Shown here in pieces: positions 56,100-64,000 of a DNA stretch of 64,000 nucleotides. Position 1 is the stretch's first letter. Each line of letters starts with the position of its first letter. The position numbers and the translations under genes were made by a program. The DNA comes from Amblyomma americanum. Lineage: Eukaryota > Arthropoda > Arachnida > Ixodida > Ixodidae. The notes beneath the pieces are model-generated. The model did not search any database. It was not told where the DNA came from and worked only from the letters and a program-made list of their open reading frames with translations. The stretch spans positions 24,514,269-24,578,268 of the forward strand of contig NC_135505.1 of assembly GCF_052857255.1 (NCBI RefSeq), given 5' to 3'.

Positions 56100-59000
56100 T
56101 AGGTGGGTTCAGTACGAGAACCCATTGGTTGCCATCATAATCCGGCCCCTCTCAACCAGCGATTTCTGGTCGAGGGGCTGTGGCTATGAAGGGTTGCCTT
56201 CCAGCGCTCATAAGTCGGATCGGGATTGCTGTCCAAGTCTGGGTTTTCTTGACATTCCCAAACCGCGTGAAAGAGTGTGGCAACTGCTCCACAGAAGGGG
56301 CAGGACGAATCTTAGGTGTCTGGGTACCATTTACTCATTAGGTAAGGATGGGGCAGAGTATTAGTTTGTAGTCGCCTGGTTATGTGCTTTTCATATTTAC
56401 TTAGGGTTTTGTGAGGAAGAGGATATTTCCTTCTTGTGATCCTATAGTACTCCGTAATTTCTGCGTACCTTAGTAAGGGTGAGGGGGTTGTCAACTGCGT
56501 CAGAGAGAGGCTGCGTGCGAGATGCTCGGAGGAGGAGAGCTCGGGCAGCTGTGTTGGCCGCCTCATTGCCCGTCGTTGAGAGGTGCCCTGGTGTCCAGAA
56601 GATCTGGATGTTGGAAGGATTAGACCTTTCCAAAATTTTCCAACACGGATCGCCAACGCGGCCGCTGAGGTAATTGCGTACCGCTGCTTGTGAGTCGGAC
56701 ATAACCGTTGCCTCGCTGTTCTTTGATATCGCTAGTGCGAATGCTGCTTCTTCAGCCGATGTGGTATCCACCGCTTTGATAAGGGTGCTTGCAATAATAT
56801 CCCCCGGGTTGAAACTGCTGCAATTGCCGCGACTCCGTTAACGGGTCCAGCCGCATCGACGTAGATCGTGTCCTTGTTTTCATCCCAGCGCTTAGAGAGG
56901 TGTCTAGCTCTGGCTAGTCTCCGTCCTCTGTTGTATTCCTGATCCATGCGTTTTGGTTTGGGGTGAGTCGTGATGTGTGATCTCATCTGCATGGGCATGT
57001 CGATCTTGTCAACGACTTCCCGGGGTGACTGATTCTCAGTTTCTGTAATATTTTCCTGCCAGGCTTAGATGTTGAGAGCCTGACAATTTGAGTTACATGG
57101 TTGGCCTCTATTAGTTCGTCGATGGTGTTATGGATCCCAAGCTATAATAAGCGCTTAGTGGATGTGCATAAAGGGAGTCCCAGCGTCGTCTTAACTGCTT
57201 TTCGAATAATAACATCTAGTTGGTATTTCCCTTTTTTGCTAAGCCGTAAGTACGGGGTGGCGTATGTTAGTTTAGAGAGAATGAAAGCCTTAACTAATCT
57301 TAGGACCTCCTTCTCTCTTAGCCCATTTATTTTCTTGATTACCCGGCGTAGCATTCTAGAGACTTTTTCGGAATAGGCTTGGAGCTGTCTGATTGTAGTG
57401 GCGTTAGTGTTGCCGTTGGCTATGATGGCTCCCAGGATATTGATCTCTTTCTTGATCGGAATGCTCATACCCTGGACCGTAATGGCGACAGAGGGAGTGG
57501 ACGGCAAAAGCCCCGTATTCTGCTTCTTGCCACGGTCGATCAGGAGTAACTCTGATTTCTCGGGAGAGCACATTAACCCATGCCTCGCCGCATGCTGGCA
57601 CACGACATTCGCTGCTTCCTGAAGCGGTCTTGAATTTCCCCTTCATTACCGCTTCAACACCAAATCGTAATGTCGTCGGCATATATAGCGTGCTCAATGC
57701 CTTGGATGCGGTCTAGCTTCTCTGGTAGCTCACGCATGGCCAGGTTGAAGAGAAGCGGAGACAAGACCGCTCCCTGCGGGGTGTCCTTGGAACCTAGATT
57801 GAACGGAGAAGAGGTCTGATCACCAATAGTTATTGACGCTTTTCTATTGGAGAGAAAGTCCCTCGCGTAATTATATGTGCGGTCACCACTGTTGATGCTG
57901 TTAAGCTCATCCAGTATTTCCTGGTGGTTGACATTGTCAAATGCCCCTTTTAAATCGAGCGCAAGGATGACCTTGACCTGACATCTGCCGGGGTTGTCCA
58001 GAATATCCTCTCTGATACGGAGGAGAATATCCTGTGTAGACAGCTTTTCTCTAAACCCATACAGCGTGTCAGGGAGGATATCAGTCTTCCTCAGGAGTCG
58101 TTTCAGTCGGGCGTTCACGACCCTCTCGAACAGTTTACCCAGACACGACTTCAGGGAGATCGGTCGTAAATGATCAATATAGCATGGCTTTCGGGGCTTG
58201 GGAATAATTCGCACTAAAGCCAATTTCCAGGAGTCGAAGATCTGGCCCTTGTTCTAGCACTGCGTGTTGAAGTGTTTCACTAATTTTCTTAAGGAGATGT
58301 CATCCATATTAAAGAGCATCTTGGTGTTTATCTGGTCCGGTCCAGGAGCGATGTTCTTACGCATGACGTCAAGCTCCGCCCTCAGTTCCTCAACCGTTAC
58401 GTCTTGGTCCATCTCTTCATTGGGTGCACCGGTGTACGCAGGGAGAGGGTACGAGGATCCCAGATCGAGGAATTTCCGTGCAAGTTCTGCAATGAGGGCT
58501 TCGTTGTCCAATTTATGGCTGTGCAAGGCGTTACAGAGCGTGTATGTTTGCTCTTTCCGGTTTGTGTTCGGCTCGATAAGGGATCTGAGGAGTCCCCATG
58601 CTTTAGCCGTGCCCATTCTACCGTTGAGCTCATCACACAGCTTGAGCCAGTTTTGGTTAGCGAGGTTATGTGCGTAGTCATCCGCCTCTTTAGTGAGTTC
58701 TCTAATCTTGGTCTTCAGCATGCGATTTACCTTTTGCCTTTTCCACCTCCTTGTCAGAGATATCATGGCTTCCCACAGATGTAACAGGGGCGGGTCAACT
58801 GCCGGAGTTTCCTCCGTGGTGTTCGCTATCGTAGAGTGCCTGGCGACGGTTCTCATCTGCAGCACTGTCCATGCCTTAATATCTGTGCTATCTTCGTCCG
58901 GGAGACGTGCGATTTCCTCTCTCCACTTGACCAGATCACAATTTTAGCCTTGCCAAATGGTTTCCGACATTTAACTCCCTGAACAGTGCAGGAGACGATG

Positions 59001-59635
59001 AAGTGATCACTGCCCAGGGACTCGCCAGTGTTAGACCAGGTGGCCTTCAGGCAGTTTTTCACAAGCGTGAGATCTGGACATGTGTCTCCGCTGACGCTAT
59101 TACCCGCTCTGGTGGGTTGCAGGGGATCCGTTAAGATTGTGAGCCCTTCTCTGTTAGCGATCTCAAGGATCCTCCTACCTTTCGGGCTGTTAAAGTGATA
59201 TCCCCATGCTTGATGGGGCGCATTGAAATCACCGGCTATGACGAGGGGGTCCTTACCTGCCCTCTTGATAAAATTATTAAATAGCGTGGCTATCTGACGA
59301 CATGAGTCCCTGGGGCAACTGTACACGTTCAGTATGTGCCAACGGCGTTTTCCCCTGTGTTTGGGAAGAATTTCAATGTAAGCATGTTCGATATTTTCGG
59401 CTAGCGGTTCTTGCAGCGTTGCAGTAAACTCCTTGTGTACAAGTATTCCTAGGCTATGCTCGTCTTGGAAAGTTTTGTACCCCTTGATGCTGATGACCAT
59501 ATTTGCTTCTTGAAGTACTATTACAGCAGGTGGCGTCTCCGACGTGTCGATGAAAAATTGAAGGCCTGCTTATTTCTTTTTAAATCCCCGACAATTCCAT
59601 TGCCAAATTATTGTTTCCTGTCCCCTATGTGCCAT
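56100..59635 (-). pseudogene. LINE ORF2: endonuclease, RT, RNase H, zinc finger
   Basis: ATG at 59635 begins MAHRGQETIIWQWNCRGFKK; a frame break follows. Endonuclease: VIAGDFNAPHQAWGYHF (about 59240), DTCPDLTLV and GESLGSDHFIV (59010). RT: RIIPKPRKPCYIDHLRPISL, LKSCLGKLFERVVNARL, LALDLKGAFDNVNHQE (57960), TPQGAVLSPLLFNLAM and HAIYADDITIW (about 57680). Thumb 57600-57142. RNase H: IYVDAAGPVNGVAAIAAVS (56860), TVMSDSQAAV (56705) and IFWTPGHLSTTGNEAANTAA (56600). The C-terminal finger CPFCGAVATLFHAVWEC (about 56305-56250) follows an in-frame stop. Catalytic motifs are kept but several frame breaks remain. Confidence 0.88.
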
Positions 59636-61495
59636 GGTCCTTATTCGTCCTCTTCCGGAAGGGGGTGCCTGTCGGCATATTTGGATTTCTATTTCGGAAG
59701 TTGCACTCTTTGAGTTTAGATTTGAATTCGTCTCGGACTGTGGCAATGGTGAGTTTATGTATTTCGTAGTGTTGGCGAACTCGTTTTGCGAGCTCGTTTT
59801 TGACCATCTGAATAAATTGTAGGAACTTTTTATCCTGCTCCTCTCTGTCAGCCCTCAGCTCTGCAATGACGCGCTCATAAACTGACTGTGAGTTTGGCCG
59901 GGCATCGGGTGTTTTGTCGGGAGTTGTTTGTGACTGCAGCCTGACCAATTTAAGTTCAGCTCGCAATGCCTAGTTCTGTTTTTTAGCCTAATAATTTCTG
60001 CTTTCAGGTCGTTAAACTTCTTAGATATCGCGTTTCCGGGGAGGGATGGAGGCAACTCAGCATAGCCCACCTTTACGATGTGTCTTGAGTCTACTTGCTT
60101 CTCAGAAGACGGTCCGCATTCTCGGGTGTGTGACGGCTCCTGTGCCGGTGGATCCGCCTTAGGTGCAAAGGAAACCGACCTGGTGGCCCCTGCTCTTTAT
60201 GATGTCTTGACTCTTCCGTTCCGGATCGGCCTGACGAGTTGCGACGTTGACTAGACTTAGATCTTGACCTGGAGCTGGACGTAGAATTGGAGGCCGCTCT
60301 TCTGGACTCCTTCTTCTCGAACTGCTCTTTTCGGCTGGTGCGTACAGCTGCCGCGTAGCTCTTGCTGGTGCCACTGGTTGTCGGTTTCTCTTACTGATCA
60401 CCGAAATGTTGATGTTTCCTAGGCTTATTGATGGGATCCAGAAACTTTGCTTTGCATTCCCTTGAGTAGGTGTGGTGACTCCCCTGGCATGCCGCACAAG
60501 TTGGGGTGAAATCGTGAGCTTCCCCGGGATTCAGCTTGCCGCACGAATCACATTTCCATTCAACTGGGCTGGGGCAGACGTCCGGTCTATGTCCTTCCCT
60601 GCCGCACAGTACGCAAAACGGTCTAGTTTTCCTACAATAAAACATTTGCGCTCGATCAACCCGTACGTAACAAAGAAAGGGACTTTGTATCCACTGAACA
60701 GTATCACCGCCGAGTTGGATCTGCCGAGCATTCGGACGCCTAATATTTAGTGGGTTTCCGAGGAAAAGTCTTTCTCTAGGACTCTGTCTGATGCGTTGGG
60801 GTCAATCCCGTGCACCACCCCTTTGCATGAGTCTTGCGGTGTTCTCACGTAGGCATTGAGGTGGTACTTTTTCCCGTCTAGGTTTATGTGATCGATCTTA
60901 GTACTGTGGCGTCTTCGACATGGGAAGTTGCCGCGATGCTGATGTTTTGCTCTTCAATAACTCTGATGTAAGGTTTGGCGCGTAGCGTCTTGCCACGTAA
61001 CGCGTTTTCGAACGCGACGTTAAGTGGGTGTACACTCCCACCCCACATTTTTAGGTCCAAATGGTATTTCGTCTTGATAATCACTTTAAATTCACACTTG
61101 TCGAGGTCAGGCAGTCTCTGGGGGCCTTTTGCAGCTTGTGGGATTCGCTGCTGGTGACTTCGGATCATCTTCGTATGCCTTCGGAGCCGAGTGCCCTTGT
61201 GCACGCTGTCCTGCCCTGAGGTATATCGTCTTCCATCCAGGTTCTGGCTGTGAATTATCAAAGTTCGTCTCGCCTTGTTTGCTGCTGCTCGGAACACTTC
61301 TGAATCCTCCAGACTAGGAGTCGCAGCCATGGGTGCGGTCCACATCCATCGTCGAAGCCGTAGCGGAGTAGCTGCTCGCTGGTCAGGCCGAACGCGGCAA
61401 CGGACGCCGGGCCCGGTGCCGAAGTGCTTGCGAGGCCTAGCGATCCCACGTTTTGGCTTGGGCTTTAAAGTCCCGCATAATGCCAAGAAAGTCAC
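59625..61495 (-). pseudogene. LINE ORF1 with zinc knuckles and coiled coil
   Basis: From Met at 61495: a basic N-terminus, then CEFKVIIKTKYHLDLKMWGG and LRAKPYIRVIEEQNISIAAT. After a frame change, YHLNAYVRTPQDSCKGVVHG corresponds to the VAAYIA...KGVIRG segment of the other ORF1s. Zinc motifs (60620-60450): CVLCGREGHRPDVC, CDSCGKLNPGEAH and CAACQGSHHTYSREC. An Arg/Ser-rich linker and a helical C-terminus (59960-59630; ELRADREEQDKKFLQFIQMV) end at TAG 59627-59625, 11 bases beyond the ORF2 ATG. At least three frame breaks. Confidence 0.82.
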
Positions 61496-61649
61496 TTCTT
61501 GGGATCAAAGCGTATCCTCGAGTAGTTCTCGACGATATACGTCTGATCCGGACAAAAATGTGGAACTGCGAATGGATCTTGCGCGCACAGGACGAGAAAT
61601 CCACGGAGCGCAGACAAGCTGCGTCCGCTCAATCCCTGCCGACGTAGCG

Positions 61650-61775
61650 ATTCGTTTTGGACGTAGGCAGCACTTGAACTGCTGGAACCGACGCTGAACG
61701 CTCGCGGCACCGCCACGGCACCGCTGCGGAACTTTACAGAACTGGTGCAGGGAGTGCAGGAGAATCGAACGGACC
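61650..61775. mobile_element. 0.9 kb TIR transposon, copy 2, right part
   Basis: Continues copy 2 after the LINE: target duplication ATTCGTTTTGGA, then GTAGGCAGCACTTGAACTGC and the right TIR TGCAGGAGAATCGAACGGAC, matching the left TIR at 55239. Confidence 0.88.
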
Positions 61776-61829
61776 TTCGCCTACATACCGCGTTGAGTTA
61801 AAAAAAAGGCGGGAGCCGGGACGTTTAAT

Positions 61830-63600
61830 CCGATTTAATTAGGGCAATCGGCCGCACAGGACAATAATTCAAAGTTTCTAAGAATGCCCGGAACGTATAG
61901 ATAGAGTTGCCGCGGGAAAAAGACAAGTTCAGATTCCACTTTAGTGCACCTTTAACATGTAAAATTAAGGTGGGGTAAACTATATATCTAGGACACATTC
62001 ACTTGAAATATACTACAACTTGTCATTGAAACAAGATAAAACTCTAGAATAGCCTGAGAATGTTTTATATATTTAGGAAAAATCATAAACATCATTGAGT
62101 GTTGGTTTTTGTGAAAATTTGTACTTATTTAGAATGTATGGCAAATTACACTGCAGTGTCTGAAATCTGTCATTGTTGCAGAACCTGTGAACAAACCAAG
62201 TTTCGGTACTTCGAGTTAGTGCGCGGATCTGATGTGATAGTAAACATGCAGTGTGTCTTAAAGTTTTTTTAATTCGGAAGAGGAAATATAAAATGAGCGT
62301 AGGATTCGAAAAAGATACCAGTGTTGAAATTTAATAATGCTCCATTTTCTGAATGTAGTTAGTTCTGAAGAGGACTAACATATGTGTGCCACCTGTCTGA
62401 TAATTATTTTCTGCAGGCACAGTAGTTTTGCGATGTTTGCTTGCGCCCTAGTAGCCCACACTAGGCTGCAGTTTTTTATGTGGGAAAGAAAGAGCGCGTT
62501 GTTTATTTGTGATTTCCCTCTATAAGCAGTAAGCCCCAACATAGATTCAGTGGCCGTGTTACAGCTCATAATTGTTGCAAGTATTAGTGACATGTTGATG
62601 CCGAGTTGCTCAGAAAACATGGCACCAATAATTTTGCTCTGATTTACGAAGTGGATATCCTGATAAGCATAACGAAGAGGCTGTGGTAACGTAAAGGTTT
62701 TATTCTTGGCCTTAAAAAGTACTGCTTTTGGTTTTGCTTGATTGACGTTCAGCAAATTTTCGATGGACCAACAATGCAGTTTATCTAGTAAATTATTGTA
62801 TTTTAAAATTAGGTCGTTAGCCTCCGAACACGAAAGAAGGAAAGTGCTATAATCTACGTTTATCATAAAGGTGCCATTGTTATCAATATTTGCCCTATCA
62901 TTTACATGAATGATAAACAGTAGTGGACATATTACGATTTCTTGAGGAACGCCACTTGACTCCGTTAAGAAAGAGTGTTCATTATCTAGTTAAACCGATT
63001 GTTTCTTGTTGTGCAAATAAGATTTCAGCAATGCGAGAGGTGTGCCACGGTTACAGTAAGCGGACAATTAGCACGCTAAAAATCCATGGTCAAGGCAGTC
63101 AAAGGCCTTGCTGAAGTCAATGAAGAGACCTGAGTAAAAATATTGCTCTCATAATTACGCAGTATTAGTACTTTCAGCGCTAATAACACTGTTTCCGTAG
63201 GCCTTCCCTTCCTTAAACTAGATTAGCGTTCAGTTATGGTACTTCATGAATAAAAAAAAACGTGACAAACTAGTAAATACCATTTTTCTACTTCTTTAGA
63301 AAAATGAGGCACAATTGATATTGGTCTATATTTCGAAACTTCATTTCGGTTGCCGCCTATCAAATGTACAGCGACACTGTTTATCTCTATTTAATCTGGA
63401 AATACACCAGATTTCATAATTTAATTAAATATATGAGCAGGAGCTGGCTCAATGAATTTCAAGACACATTTCACAGGTTTAATTTGTTTATTGTTCATAT
63501 CTAAGGCTTTTCTATTTTTCAAGTTCATAAATGTTGCGTAGACTTCTTGCTCATTTGTTGGTTCGAGAATACAGCTATTGAGGGAGTGGTCTAATGATGA
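61830..63600 (-). pseudogene. CR1-like LINE ORF2 fragment: RT
   Basis: Minus strand from about 63600: NLKNRKALDMNNKQIKPVKC, GGNRNEVSKYRPISIVPHFS (63340), motif A LFIDFSKAFDCLDHG (63110), SGVPQEIVICPLLFIIHVND (62940; usually PQGS.LGP) and MINVDYSTFLLS where the YADD box should be (62860), so catalytic Asp residues are not kept. The C-terminal part (LNVNQAKPKAVLFKAKN, NCSLVWATRAQANIAKLLCL) runs to about 62375. The AT-rich 3' part to 61830 is degenerate and no stem-loop like those of the other CR1 copies is clear. Confidence 0.8.
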
Positions 63601-64000
63601 TGCAGTGCCTGTGACCGCTACTGAAGAATCTCGCCCATGCGGGCTAACGTTAGTGAAATGGTTAGCGCATGGCCTAACGTTACGGCACGAGCTAACGTAA
63701 GGCCATGCGGGCTAACGTTAGCGAAATTGCTACAGTTCACATTATGGAGTAATTTGTCAAATGAGCTCACAAAAAATATGTCGCATTGCTATTATGGGGC
63801 CTGTAAACGACTGACAGTAGATCCGAATCCCGTTTTAATGTCAAATTTTCATAAATGCTGTTTGTAATGCTAAATTCAGGAACCATGTCACATTTAGGCT
63901 TTTGCCAGCATAAGAGCAATAAATTTAATAGTGAACTGGTTTAAAAATTAGCCTAGGGCATGATATTTGTTAACTGCAAAGCGCGCATTTATGTGCAAAA
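63601..64000. other. Window end, no gene
   Basis: A cluster of TAACGTTA-type motifs lies at 63645-63725, with CATGCGGGCTAACGTTAG present twice (about 63637 and 63703). The rest is AT-rich without a gene. Confidence 0.5.

Larger units (their letters stand above)
56038..61649 (-). mobile_element. LINE (RNase H type), full length, minus strand
   Basis: Runs from 61649 (5') to 56038 (3'), 5.6 kb, inside the TIR element. The 12 bp ATTCGTTTTGGA is present at both edges (56026-56037 and 61650-61661). The 3' end, read on the minus strand, is GAATAAATGTTTTTCC followed by a (TCC)n tail (56038-56073). ORF1 61495-59625 and ORF2 59635-56100 overlap by 11 bases. Complete length with a clear duplication suggests insertion of a whole unit, later damaged by frameshifts. 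Confidence 0.9.

Noticed and set aside
1..64000. CRISPR array, bacterial operons or attachment sites
   Set aside because: No regularly spaced short repeats, no prokaryotic gene organisation; the repeats are eukaryotic retroelements, MITEs and SINEs.

Overview
This is repeat-dense eukaryotic DNA with no sign of a bacterial or organellar genome. It is most likely from an ixodid (hard) tick. The best evidence is the tRNA-headed Ruka-type SINE, present near-complete at 9199-9440 and, on the minus strand, at 21365-21598, each with target-site duplications. Intron-like gaps between short homologous exons and many decayed non-LTR retrotransposons fit the same picture. I found no operons, CRISPR arrays or intact single-exon host genes.

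Layout. 1-13.0 kb: a nest of elements. A decayed RNase H-type LINE (1.4-2.66 and 9.9-11.5 kb) appears interrupted by a Tc1-like transposase, which is itself split by a 5.6 kb LINE (3274-8871). A Ruka SINE and a minus-strand Tx1/L1-like LINE piece follow. 13.2-14.1 kb: a LINE ORF1 fragment. 14.7-22.1 kb: four plus-strand exons of a peptidase M20D (PM20D2-like) gene or pseudogene, with a pogo-type MITE, a tRNA-like foldback element and SINEs in its introns. 22.7-28.0 kb: a nearly full-length but broken LINE. 28.4-29.3 kb: a 0.9 kb terminal-inverted-repeat element. 29.6-36.1 kb: a CR1-like LINE (30.2-34.6 kb) lying inside a minus-strand RNase H LINE, followed by another CR1 tail. 37.1-37.8 kb: a miniature LTR pair. 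38.3-41.1 kb: LINE fragments, one holding a 291 bp foldback insertion. 42-45 kb: SINE pieces, a MITE and a LINE 3' end. 45.9-51.15 kb: a Ty3/Gypsy retrotransposon with open gag and broken pol. 51.8-55.0 kb: three in-phase minus-strand exons of a leucine-rich-repeat-like host gene. 55.2-61.8 kb: a second copy of the 0.9 kb element, split by a 5.6 kb minus-strand LINE with a 12 bp target-site duplication. 61.8-63.6 kb: a minus-strand CR1 fragment.

How the parts relate. The autonomous retroelements carry gag-like ORF1s (three zinc knuckles, or a PHD finger plus an FP25K-like C-terminus) and ORF2s with APE endonuclease, reverse transcriptase and often RNase H. All ORF2s are frameshifted, so the window records past insertion rather than current activity. 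The most informative signal is a paired stem-loop at the 3' end of three CR1-like copies. Its stems change sequence between copies but stay paired, as expected for an RNA recognised by the element's reverse transcriptase. No database search was possible, so family names rest on motifs read by eye.
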